From: Bacillota bacterium
GTDB taxonomy: Bacteria; Bacillota; Bacilli; Alicyclobacillales; Alicyclobacillaceae
Reading direction: 5' to 3'
NCBI GenBank assembly: GCA_021820805.1
Contig: JAKADF010000089.1
Coordinates: 1 to 9,411, forward strand
Length of the DNA: 9,411 bases
Shown piece by piece: positions 1-6,379 of this stretch; the stretch's first letter is position 1, and the number at the start of each line of letters is the position of its first letter. A program made the position numbers and the translations under genes. The notes beneath the pieces are model-generated. The model did no database searches, had not been told where the DNA came from, and saw only the letters and a list, made by a program, of their open reading frames with translations.

Positions 1-810
1 CACTCGTTCTCCAAGACCACTTGCGAGTTCATTCCTTGCTTTCACAAAGTCTTTATATACACGTTCGTGATACTCTAAAATTGTTTCACGTTTGCCATGA
101 ACCACAATACGCGTATCGAATACAGGTACCCGCGTTCCATCTCTCCCGACCTTCACCTCATAGTGGGTCGCATACGTATGGCTTTCTATACTCATCCCGT
201 CGCGGACCATTTCACGCATTTCATTCCAACTTAAGTAATTCGACTCGTCTTTATCAGCCGTACTCACAATATCAAAAAATGTGCCGCTCATTTGATGCTT
301 GAGAAGAATGGGTAAGGCATAATTGTACATGCCGCGATAGCCGTCATCGAAAGTAAGTAATACCGCATTTGGCGGAACAGAACCTTTATGGTTAAGAAAA
401 CTGACAAACTGAGTATTCGTGATTACATGGAAATTACGACCGATAATAGCGAGATCTGCAGAAAATTGACCGGGGGTTATGACATACGGTGAGTACACTT
501 TGGGTGAAATGTCGTGAAAAGATACAATTACGACCTTGTTTGTATACTCTCCTGGAAGTCCAACCGGGACACTATTCATTGAAGAAGGGGCAGATTTACT
601 AGTTTCTGAATTTAGTCCATGCCTTTTTGCAGCAGGGATCGATCCAAATAACGGATCTTTGTCGACATGCACGAGCGGAGCAGACGAAACATCTGCAACT
701 GCACGTGAAGATGATTTTCGGGCAATCGTCTGTGCGCCAACAAGGAGCGTGGTAGTAGCAATCATACCTAAACAAACAATAGACGAAATAAGCTTCGTTC
801 TCCTCTTCAC
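1..810 (-). CDS. Polysaccharide deacetylase (CE4, PgaB/IcaB-like), 3' end cut by window edge
   Basis: Reading leftwards from GTG at 810-808, an open frame of exactly 270 codons runs off the window, so the C-terminus is missing. The start fits a GGAGGA site at 818-823, 7 nt upstream; the ATG two bases away is followed at once by a stop in its own frame. Residues 1-30 are a basic stretch plus a hydrophobic segment, a signal peptide or membrane anchor. A polar linker follows to about residue 90, then VVIVSFHDIS (93-102), the carbohydrate esterase 4 motif TFDDGY (153-158, catalytic and metal Asp) and SHTYATH (210-216). The SHTxxxH spacing resembles PgaB/IcaB-type N-deacetylases more than short-spaced peptidoglycan deacetylases. 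By family it removes acetyl groups from N-acetylglucosamine polymers outside the membrane; whether the substrate is exopolysaccharide or peptidoglycan cannot be told. It has its own promoter, and the upstream hydrolase gene ends at a terminator, so it is probably transcribed alone. Confidence 0.9.
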   Translation of the reverse strand, partial: MKRRTKLISSIVCLGMIATTTLLVGAQTIARKSSSRAVADVSSAPLVHVDKDPLFGSIPAAKRHGLNSETSKSAPSSMNSVPVGLPGEYTNKVVIVSFHDISPKVYSPYVITPGQFSADLAIIGRNFHVITNTQFVSFLNHKGSVPPNAVLLTFDDGYRGMYNYALPILLKHQMSGTFFDIVSTADKDESNYLSWNEMREMVRDGMSIESHTYATHYEVKVGRDGTRVPVFDTRIVVHGKRETILEYHERVYKDFVKARNELASGLGERV

Positions 811-859
811 ATGCCTCTCCTCCGCGTCTACCACACGGGCATTCATCAAGAATAATCTA

Positions 860-888
860 ATGTTATGTAGGGCGAATCAAACTGTCAA
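860..888 (-). promoter_or_regulatory. Sigma-A promoter of the polysaccharide deacetylase gene
   Basis: On the minus strand TTGACA (plus 883-888) and TAACAT (plus 860-865) are separated by 17 bp. The -35 box is perfect and the -10 box matches at four of six positions. It lies just downstream of the hydrolase terminator and about 50 bp from the GTG start, as expected for a separate transcript. Confidence 0.75.
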
Positions 889-901
889 TGGATCCGATTT
901 A

Positions 902-930
902 ATAAAAAAAAGCACCGCAAAATGCGGTGC
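902..930 (-). terminator. Rho-independent terminator of the GH73 hydrolase gene
   Basis: A perfect 8-bp stem, GCACCGCA (912-919) with TGCGGTGC (923-930), closes a 3-nt loop. Read on the minus strand it is followed by seven T residues and then ATT. It lies about 30 bp after the stop codon of the hydrolase, and it separates that gene from the deacetylase promoter. Confidence 0.92.
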
Positions 931-959
931 ACAGCAGCGCGTAATCCCTATTTCACATT

Positions 960-3900
960 CTAATTTTGAATCGGAGCCGGAACCTTTACAAGATTTGCTT
1001 GTGTAGCTGACACAAGTCCGGTAATCGGCTGGCCTGTCGTCTCATTTGCTACCTGCACAGTATACATTCCGCCGATTGCAGTCGGATTCATACAAACCAC
1101 ATAGTCCCCGCTGTGAAGAGTCGTGAGAACCTGTGATGGGTTTGTTGGATCATAAACGTCAATCGTCGTTTGCGTCGATAACGGATTAACCGCTTTAGCC
1201 TGATACACATTCTGTAAGGCAATGTAATGGCCGTCTACCCAGCCGTATCCGACAACGTGATCCCATTCGGTTACAAAACCGTTCGCCATACCTTGCATCA
1301 TTTTGTCGATATTTACAGCTGTACCGGCCGGAATGGTTGGTGTATTCGTGTAAGTTGGAGCAATTAATTGCCATAACGTGTAGTCCCAAACACCCGTAAC
1401 CGTGAGCCCTTGCTGCGTCTGATAAGTTTTCACAGCATTTTCGGTTAGCTGTCCAAAATCACCGTCGACCGTAAGGTTTGCGCCAATCTGTTGATTCAAG
1501 AAGGTCTGCAGTGCTTTTACATTTGAACCCATACTTCCGACTTTTAGAGTCCCGTAGAACATGTTATTTTCGCCCGTATACATATCTGGATAATACGGAA
1601 GCCCATTATTGTAATATTGACTGCCGATGGTAGCAGCTTGTGCCCCATTATAATAGAAGTTTGGCTCTGTTGTGCTCTGCGGCGCCGGAGCATTCACTGA
1701 TGGGGAATATTGTGTATAGCTTGTAATCGTATCTCCAACTGAGCCTGCAAATTGATTCATTATCGATCCGATTGAACTTGCATAATACGGATCTGTCGCA
1801 TAATGGACCCCAAGTCCCGACAAAGTCGGAGTCACATAGAGCGATGAACCTGGAGCCAAATAGCTTTGCCGCAACATCCATGCTTGATAGTTAATCGCAT
1901 ATTCAATAGACGGGAATGTGCCAGCGTCATTACCAGGGTTTGCATCATATGCGCCATAACCGAACAGATTGTTTTTCGCTTGCGCAATTGAACTTGTCCC
2001 CCATGCACTCTCTAAAATTGCTTGTGAGACTAGGTAGTTTGCGTCAACTCCATACGTCGTTTGTGCTTGCATAAACGACGAACCGAGACCAGTGAGCGGG
2101 GACGGATGATTCGCAAAGAATGAATCGATAGAGGATGCATCAATATTGTTTGGTGCATTAAACCGCAAGTCTACATTCGTAAAACTCGGCGGCGGTGTAC
2201 TTGGCGTGGACGGCGTCCCCCCGGTTGTAGAACCCGTGCCCGTTGTAGAACCCGTGCCTGTTGTGGAACCTGTGCCTGTTGTGGAACCTGTGCCCGTTGT
2301 GGAACCTGTGCCCGTTGTAGAACCTGTGCCCGTTGTGGAACCTGTGCCTGTTGTGGAACCTGTGCCTGTTGTGGAACCTGTGCCTGACCCCTGGTTCGGC
2401 CAGTCCGGTAAGTTCCACGTTTGATTACTCCACGTTGTTGTCAAGCCCATCCGTTTTAGCGCCTGCTGGACATACCAAACTGGCATATAGGTTGTGCCTT
2501 GCCCAGTGCTCGGGTCTGTTGCCACTACCGAATCAATATATGTAACAACCGTATTTTGAATCGAAATAGCCTTAGAACCAGAACCTGCTTGAATGTTCGT
2601 CAAATCTACGTTTACGTTTACGTTTGCAGGCGGCGTCATATTCCAGTCTGTATTATTCCATGTGTTTTGCACGCCGATTTTCTGAAGCGCTTGCTGGATA
2701 TACCATATTGGCAAATACGTTGTGCCATTGTAAATGAGCCCCGAGGTATTTATAAAATGTTGCCCGGAAATCGTGATATTCACAGCTAAGTTTGCTGCAG
2801 GTGTAGGCGGTTTTGCAGAGCTTGTCGAAGACGATGACCCTGTGCTCTGTGTGCCAGAACTTGAGCCTGAACTCGTACCACTGCTTGTACTAGAACTGCT
2901 CCCCGTGCCTCCGGAACCAGTGCTAGAGACAGATGTTGTACCACCGCTAGTCCCTGAACTGGATGTAGAACCGGAAGTACTGCCTGTGCCACTTGCGGGA
3001 GATGAACCTTGACCAGACAAGTTTGGAAGACTCCATGTATGGTTGCTCCAAGTGGATGAGATACCCATTCGGTTTAATACCTGCATTACATACCAAATTG
3101 GTATATAGGTCGTTTTACTGCCTGAACTCGGGTCAGTTGCTGCAATCGTATCGATATTGAAAATGGCCTTGCCGGAAATGGAGATGGTTTTAGAACCGGA
3201 TCCCGCTTGAATATTACTCAAATCTACTTTCGCATTCGCCGGCGGTGTCAAATCCCAAGCTTTATCATTCCAAGTATTTTGCACTCCGACTTTATCAAGT
3301 GCCTGCTGGACATACCAAAGCGGCATGTAAGTCGTTCCGTTATAAATGAAGCCAGATGGATTCGAAAAATCTTTGCCCGCCACAGTCAAATGTGTCTCCA
3401 AATTCGCTGTGGGTGTTGCCATAGTTGGTGCAGGCGTTTTTGGGCTCGATACCGTTCCTCCTGTTTCGCCACCTGAAGAACTTTGGCTTGACGAACTTGG
3501 CAAACTCGTAAGTCCCCATGTCAGATTGCTCCAAGATGTCGAAATACCCATTCGTTTCAATACTTGGCCTACATACCAAACTGGCATATACGTTGTTTTT
3601 TGGCTTGAACTAGGGTCAGTTGCAACAAGTGAGTTGATATTATAGATGACCTTGCCTGAAATGGAGATGGAACATGAACCCAATCCTGCTTGGATGTTAT
3701 TCAAATCAACTTTCGTACCTGCAGGCGGAGTCAAGTCCCAAATCTTCCCGTCCCACGTATTATGTATGCCAATCTTTTCAAGTGCCTGCTGTATATACCA
3801 TAGTGGCAGGTAGGCAGTTCCACCCTGGATGAATCCAGATGGATTTGATACTGCTTGTCCAGAAACAGTTATATGCATTTTCACATTAGCAAGGAGTGTA

Positions 3901-4253
3901 GTCGTAGATGTTGCAGCAGACGATCCGCTTGCCGTCCCCTTCTTCACACCCGCATCCGCGATCTGAAGCGCTACCCACGTCATAGGGCCAACGATACCAT
4001 CTGCAGTCAGATTATGCGATTGTTGAAAGGCCTTTACTTCTTCCAATGTTCTCGTGTCAAATTTACTTGTACTCGTACCAACAGAATAGCCAGCCTGGTT
4101 CAACATGGTTTGCAAAAGCGTGACATCTTGTCCGCTTGAACCATATTGTAGAATTTGCGTCGGTGTTGTTGCCGCGTAAGCCGGCATCGAGAAGGCTGAT
4201 AGAGATAGAAGAGTTGGCAGAGCAGTAATAGCTAAAATTTGTCGTCGTTTCAC
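960..4253 (-). CDS. Secreted multidomain cell-wall hydrolase: PG-binding, stalk repeats, GH73 glucosaminidase, PG-binding, SH3-like
   Basis: The protein has 1097 residues. GTG at 4253 is chosen because AAGGGGAGG lies 7-8 nt upstream. Order: signal peptide (1-28, PAYA cleavage); peptidoglycan-binding domain (about 35-98); stalk modules at 127-250, 287-410 and 491-615, each an internal duplication whose halves carry a TTYMPxWYxQQxL...MG...TW pattern like copper-amine-oxidase-N/stalk domains; Ser/Gly/Thr linkers (253-283, 411-486, 616-690); GH73 glucosaminidase (about 695-842) with the presumed catalytic Glu748 in ILESAWGTS, NNLFGY (761-766) and YATDPYY (818-824); second peptidoglycan-binding domain (about 902-965); SH3-like tail (about 1025-1092). 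It should cleave N-acetylglucosaminyl bonds in peptidoglycan outside the cell, in wall turnover or cell separation. No LPXTG signal is present, so attachment is probably non-covalent. Family assignment is firm; physiological role is inferred. The gene is transcribed away from L25 and ends at a strong terminator. Confidence 0.92.
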   Translation of the reverse strand: MKRRQILAITALPTLLSLSAFSMPAYAATTPTQILQYGSSGQDVTLLQTMLNQAGYSVGTSTSKFDTRTLEEVKAFQQSHNLTADGIVGPMTWVALQIADAGVKKGTASGSSAATSTTTLLANVKMHITVSGQAVSNPSGFIQGGTAYLPLWYIQQALEKIGIHNTWDGKIWDLTPPAGTKVDLNNIQAGLGSCSISISGKVIYNINSLVATDPSSSQKTTYMPVWYVGQVLKRMGISTSWSNLTWGLTSLPSSSSQSSSGGETGGTVSSPKTPAPTMATPTANLETHLTVAGKDFSNPSGFIYNGTTYMPLWYVQQALDKVGVQNTWNDKAWDLTPPANAKVDLSNIQAGSGSKTISISGKAIFNIDTIAATDPSSGSKTTYIPIWYVMQVLNRMGISSTWSNHTWSLPNLSGQGSSPASGTGSTSGSTSSSGTSGGTTSVSSTGSGGTGSSSSTSSGTSSGSSSGTQSTGSSSSTSSAKPPTPAANLAVNITISGQHFINTSGLIYNGTTYLPIWYIQQALQKIGVQNTWNNTDWNMTPPANVNVNVDLTNIQAGSGSKAISIQNTVVTYIDSVVATDPSTGQGTTYMPVWYVQQALKRMGLTTTWSNQTWNLPDWPNQGSGTGSTTGTGSTTGTGSTTGTGSTTGTGSTTGTGSTTGTGSTTGTGSTTGTGSTTGGTPSTPSTPPPSFTNVDLRFNAPNNIDASSIDSFFANHPSPLTGLGSSFMQAQTTYGVDANYLVSQAILESAWGTSSIAQAKNNLFGYGAYDANPGNDAGTFPSIEYAINYQAWMLRQSYLAPGSSLYVTPTLSGLGVHYATDPYYASSIGSIMNQFAGSVGDTITSYTQYSPSVNAPAPQSTTEPNFYYNGAQAATIGSQYYNNGLPYYPDMYTGENNMFYGTLKVGSMGSNVKALQTFLNQQIGANLTVDGDFGQLTENAVKTYQTQQGLTVTGVWDYTLWQLIAPTYTNTPTIPAGTAVNIDKMMQGMANGFVTEWDHVVGYGWVDGHYIALQNVYQAKAVNPLSTQTTIDVYDPTNPSQVLTTLHSGDYVVCMNPTAIGGMYTVQVANETTGQPITGLVSATQANLVKVPAPIQN
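2224..2385. repeat. Nine tandem copies of an 18-bp repeat encoding a Gly-Thr-Ser linker
   Basis: Nine contiguous 18-bp units, consensus GTTGTGGAACCTGTGCCT on the plus strand, differ at only three positions (A/G, C/T, T/C). On the coding minus strand they give about 54 residues of GTGSTT repeats (residues 624-677), the linker between the third stalk module and the GH73 domain. The unit length is a multiple of three, so gain or loss of copies keeps the frame. The plus-strand open frame across it is an artefact of the repeat. Confidence 0.95.
2409..3875 (-). repeat. Three diverged ~370-bp direct repeats encoding duplicated stalk modules
   Basis: Units at 3504-3875, 3024-3395 and 2409-2783 lie inside the hydrolase gene. 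Each encodes about 124 residues with two similar halves: the first ends in a TWxxxxWDLTPP-like motif, the second in TWSNxTWxLP. The six half-modules share TTY(M/L/I)P(L/V/I)WY followed by Q and a hydrophobic helix. The third unit carries a small Val-Asn insertion near residue 546. They are protein-level repeats inside one gene, not mobile DNA. Confidence 0.85.
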
Positions 4254-4278
4254 TTCGTTACCTCCCCTTCCTCTACAT

Positions 4279-4460
4279 TATGATAACGGAAAATTTACCC
4301 CGAAACTATGACAATATTCGATAACAGGAAAAATTTTTGTCGATATTGGTAGTCTGGATATTGCAAAAGCTTATTTAGGAGATATCGTGGAATGAACTTG
4401 TAGGAGTAAAACACCAGTGGTAACGTAAAAAGTGGAAAGGTAATCGATTCCGTTATCATA
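4279..4460. promoter_or_regulatory. Divergent intergenic control region with a shared 13-bp inverted motif
   Basis: TTCCGTTATCATA occurs at 4448-4460 on the plus strand, 44 bp before the L25 start, and at 4279-4291 on the minus strand, 25 bp before the hydrolase start. The plus copy runs into a perfect 12-bp palindrome TATCATATGATA (4454-4465). Neither copy has a clear TTGACA-type -35 box at normal spacing. A common regulator or an alternative sigma factor is possible but not shown. Confidence 0.4.
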
Positions 4461-4488
4461 TGATATCACCCAGAATTTTACGAGTGAT

Positions 4489-4496
4489 AAAGGAGG
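4489..4496 (+). promoter_or_regulatory. Ribosome binding site that fixes the L25 start
   Basis: AAAGGAGG is followed by 8 nt and then GTG at 4505. This selects GTG over the in-frame ATG at 4460, which lies upstream of the site and has none of its own. Confidence 0.88.
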
Positions 4497-4504
4497 CAGA
4501 TCTT

Positions 4505-5095
4505 GTGAAACAGGTTCACATGAATGCATTGACTCGTAGTAATCAAGGGGGCAGGCGGAGTACATTACATGGGCTGCGAAAGACAGGCTGGATCCCAGCC
4601 GTATTGTACGGCGGGACACAGCCACCAATGTCTATCTCAGTTCCTGAACGAGCACTCGCTGGCGACATTGGAGCAGAGAGCCGATTTGTCGAATTATCTG
4701 TGGAAGGACAAGCACTATCTGCAATTATTAAAGAAGTACAGCGTCACCCAGTCAGTGGAAAGATTATTCATGCAGACTTTTATCGTACAGACAGCCATCA
4801 CAAAACGGAAGTTGAAGTGCCCGTCCAAGTCCACGGCATTGAAGCCGCTCAGAAACGCGGATTAATCGTGCAACAACAAACCCGTACCATCCTTGTCAGG
4901 GCATTACCGCAAAATCTACCCGAAAATATTCCCGTTGACGTATCCTCGCTAAAAATCGGTCATCATTTAACCATCGGAGAGGTTGCATTGCCAGATGGCG
5001 TGGAATTGTTGACAGATAAAGATGAAGTACTCGTCAGTGCACTAGCCCCATCTAGAGGTGCAGCGGCACAAGGCGAAGAGAGTGCACAATCATAA
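4505..5095 (+). CDS. rplY: 50S ribosomal protein L25 / general stress protein Ctc
   Basis: The 196-residue protein binds 5S rRNA in the large ribosomal subunit. Its length is close to the roughly 200 residues usual for the long CTC/TL5 form in Bacillales. The N-terminal L25 domain (about 3-93) contains GWIPAVLYGG (28-37) and KEVQRHPVSGKIIHADFY (76-93), both typical of the family. The TL5-like beta domain begins near residue 101 (TEVEVPVQVHG) and ends near residue 181, followed by a short low-complexity acidic tail. GTG at 4505 is preferred to the upstream in-frame ATG because of the ribosome binding site. The gene stands alone, divergent from the hydrolase, with hairpins downstream. In Bacillus subtilis the homologue is stress-induced through sigma-B; I see no clear sigma-B promoter here, so that control is not claimed. 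Confidence 0.95.
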   Translation: MKQVHMNALTRSNQGGRRSTLHGLRKTGWIPAVLYGGTQPPMSISVPERALAGDIGAESRFVELSVEGQALSAIIKEVQRHPVSGKIIHADFYRTDSHHKTEVEVPVQVHGIEAAQKRGLIVQQQTRTILVRALPQNLPENIPVDVSSLKIGHHLTIGEVALPDGVELLTDKDEVLVSALAPSRGAAAQGEESAQS

Positions 5096-5103
5096 AACAG
5101 TGG

Positions 5104-5141
5104 TGGCCTTTTTGGGCCATTTTGTAGTGATTTTACAAAAT
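5104..5141 (+). terminator. Possible weak first terminator: two adjoining hairpins after L25
   Basis: TGGCC (5104-5108) pairs with GGCCA (5115-5119) and is followed by TTTT. Directly next to it, ATTTTGTA (5119-5126) pairs with TACAAAAT (5134-5141). The first starts 8 bp after the L25 stop. Both are weaker than the hairpin at 5181-5204 and may only stabilise the 3' end. Confidence 0.45.
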
Positions 5142-5180
5142 AATGATTAAACTTGTTACTAAGGAGAACATATAAACTGC

Positions 5181-5210
5181 TGAGCCCAAGGCCTCTTGGG
5201 CTCATTTTAT
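5181..5210 (+). terminator. Rho-independent terminator downstream of L25
   Basis: A perfect 10-bp stem, TGAGCCCAAG (5181-5190) with CTTGGGCTCA (5195-5204), closes a GCCT loop and is followed by TTTTAT. It lies 85 bp after the L25 stop and isolates that gene from the flavoprotein gene. Confidence 0.85.
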
Positions 5211-5300
5211 GGTTTATAACAAGGAGCAATTCCGCAACTTAAATGGTGTGGATAATCTGAATAACTTGAATGACCTAATGACCAGAATGACCTGCACTGG

Positions 5301-5330
5301 TTGCATGATTTATTCAACTTATCCCATTAT
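5301..5330 (+). promoter_or_regulatory. Candidate promoter of the PNPOx-like gene
   Basis: TTGCAT (5301-5306) and CATTAT (5325-5330) are 18 bp apart, about 55 bp before the start codon. Each box matches the sigma-A consensus only moderately (three and four of six). It is the best candidate I see between the L25 terminator and this gene. Confidence 0.35.
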
Positions 5331-5385
5331 GAACATAGACTAAGTATTCTACTTACGGAGCAAATTTCTAGAGGGAGGAAATCCA

Positions 5386-5886
5386 ATGAAGGGTATTGTG
5401 CACAACGCAAAAAGGCAAATGTCAGAAGAAGAAGCTACTGAATTTCTGAAGCAGGGAAAGATTGCGCATGTTGGGACAGTTGATAATGATGGCTACCCAT
5501 ATGTAATACCACTGATTTACGTCTATGAAGGCGGAGATACGCTGTACTTACATACCGGCAATATGCGAGAAAGCCACTTCCTCGAGAACCTTAAGACAAA
5601 CCCAAAAATCTGTATTGAGGTCAGCCACATGGGGGATGTACATCCAGGCAAGGATTACGCATGTCAATCAGCACTCGTTTACTCAAGCGTTGTTGCCTTT
5701 GGCACAACAACTATTATTGAAGAAGACGAAAAACTGCAAACCTGGTTTTTCGATAAAGTATTTGAAAGATACGGTGACCCAAACTGGCACTTCAAACCCG
5801 GGTACCCTGCTTTGCCAAAGACCCGCCTGTTTGAAGTCAAACTGGAAATTGTAACAGGCAAGCACAGCGAAGGGTTGAGACACTGA
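5386..5886 (+). CDS. Pyridoxamine 5'-phosphate oxidase family (NimA-like) flavin-binding protein
   Basis: The 166-residue protein starts at ATG 5386 behind GGGAGG (5373-5378). It opens with a short helix rich in Glu (SEEEATEFLKQGKIAHVGTV, about 13-32), then the split-barrel core: GYPYVIPLIYVYEGGDTLYLHTG region (about 36-58), RESHFLENLKTNPKICIEV (61-79), and a late strand SSVVAFGTTTIIEEDEK (about 99-115). This order is typical of NimA-like members of the PNPOx/FMN-binding split-barrel superfamily, usually dimers that bind FMN or a related cofactor at the interface. Some relatives reduce nitroimidazoles or handle heme; many have no known reaction. The cytoplasm is the likely location, as no signal peptide is present. 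It is a single gene between the L25 terminator and a converging small gene. Fold assignment is confident; reaction and substrate are not. Confidence 0.88.
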   Translation: MKGIVHNAKRQMSEEEATEFLKQGKIAHVGTVDNDGYPYVIPLIYVYEGGDTLYLHTGNMRESHFLENLKTNPKICIEVSHMGDVHPGKDYACQSALVYSSVVAFGTTTIIEEDEKLQTWFFDKVFERYGDPNWHFKPGYPALPKTRLFEVKLEIVTGKHSEGLRH

Positions 5887-5934
5887 AAGTACGGCAACAA
5901 CCATCATTGTTATAAGAGGATGTAACGTAACTTA

Positions 5935-5983
5935 GGCCGCCAGAATCCTGTACTGCCAGAATGCCTTTAGGAAACTGACGGCC
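5935..5983. terminator. Long interrupted hairpin in the convergent gap; possible terminator
   Basis: GGCCGCCAG (5935-5943) pairs with CTGACGGCC (5975-5983), and an inner TCCT pairs with AGGA across symmetric AA internal loops. The one mismatch (C-A) in plus-strand RNA becomes a G-U pair in minus-strand RNA. It sits 48 bp after the flavoprotein stop and 83 bp after the small minus-strand gene. There is no proper T-run on either strand, only AAATTATTTATT on the plus side, so a terminator role is uncertain. Confidence 0.4.
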
Positions 5984-6066
5984 AAATTATTTATTACGTG
6001 TACGTGGGACACATAAGAGGTTTTAATTATCTTTTGATCTTAATAAAGCACTGAGTGGGTAATTTA

Positions 6067-6231
6067 TTAAATTGCCTCTGAGCTGAACAAAACTTCAACC
6101 TCAAATCCATTCTCTAGTAGGAGCTGAGCTTGTTTTTCGGCAAGTCTTTTGCTCATTGGCACACTAAATTTAGTGTCTGTTCCCTTTGTATAACGAATTA
6201 CAAATAATTGATTTAGAGATGCGTCCTCCAT
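6067..6231 (-). CDS. Small hypothetical protein, 54 aa
   Basis: ATG at 6231 lies 8 nt after AGGAG (plus 6240-6244). A longer frame from TTG at 6306 has no ribosome binding site and reads through the leader, so I reject it. The protein starts MEDASLNQLFVIRYTKG and is predicted to form strand (LFVIRYT), strand (KFSVPMS), helix (KRLAEKQAQLLLENG) and strand (FEVEVLFS), a compact fold with neither signal peptide nor membrane segment. I do not recognise the family. A real gene is supported by the start site, the perfect consensus promoter 120 bp upstream and the regular amphipathic helix. No partner gene is obvious; it converges on the flavoprotein gene. Function unknown. Confidence 0.75.
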   Translation of the reverse strand: MEDASLNQLFVIRYTKGTDTKFSVPMSKRLAEKQAQLLLENGFEVEVLFSSEAI

Positions 6232-6344
6232 CTTGTTCACTCCTACGCTGATTTTGCACCGATTCACCCACAAGATACTGGTAAAAATCCTTTTTTTGAC
6301 ACCCAAACGCAGTTTGGTTTTGCAATCTGCACATTCTGTATTTT
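6232..6344 (-). promoter_or_regulatory. Long 5' leader of the 54-aa gene with a hairpin
   Basis: Transcription from the promoter at 6351-6379 should start near 6344, leaving an untranslated leader of about 110 nt. It contains a 6-bp hairpin, CCAAAC with GTTTGG around a 3-nt loop (plus 6303-6317), followed on the minus strand by an A-run. I recognise no known riboswitch class. Read on the plus strand the same hairpin is followed by TTTT. Confidence 0.4.
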
Positions 6345-6350
6345 CTAAAT

Positions 6351-6379
6351 ATTATAATCGGCATGTCGATCAATGTCAA
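6351..6379 (-). promoter_or_regulatory. Perfect consensus sigma-A promoter upstream of the 54-aa gene
   Basis: On the minus strand TTGACA (plus 6374-6379) and TATAAT (plus 6351-6356) are separated by exactly 17 bp: both boxes and the spacer are ideal. It points at the small gene ending at 6067, with no other minus-strand gene between. Confidence 0.85.

Noticed and set aside
536..1006. 156-residue plus-strand open frame
   Set aside because: It lies opposite the deacetylase start, its promoter and the hydrolase terminator, has no ribosome binding site and no recognisable motif; the minus-strand reading explains the region.
2146..2424. Plus-strand frame with Val-Pro-Val-Val-Glu repeats
   Set aside because: It is the reverse reading of the 18-bp tandem repeats inside the hydrolase gene; any 18-bp repeat keeps frames open on both strands.
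4460..4504. N-terminal extension of L25 from ATG 4460
   Set aside because: The ribosome binding site AAAGGAGG at 4489-4496 lies inside this extension, and L25 homologues begin near GTG 4505.
6067..6306. 79-residue version of the small minus-strand protein
   Set aside because: Its TTG start has no ribosome binding site and its first 25 residues come from the leader; ATG at 6231 has AGGAG at ideal spacing.
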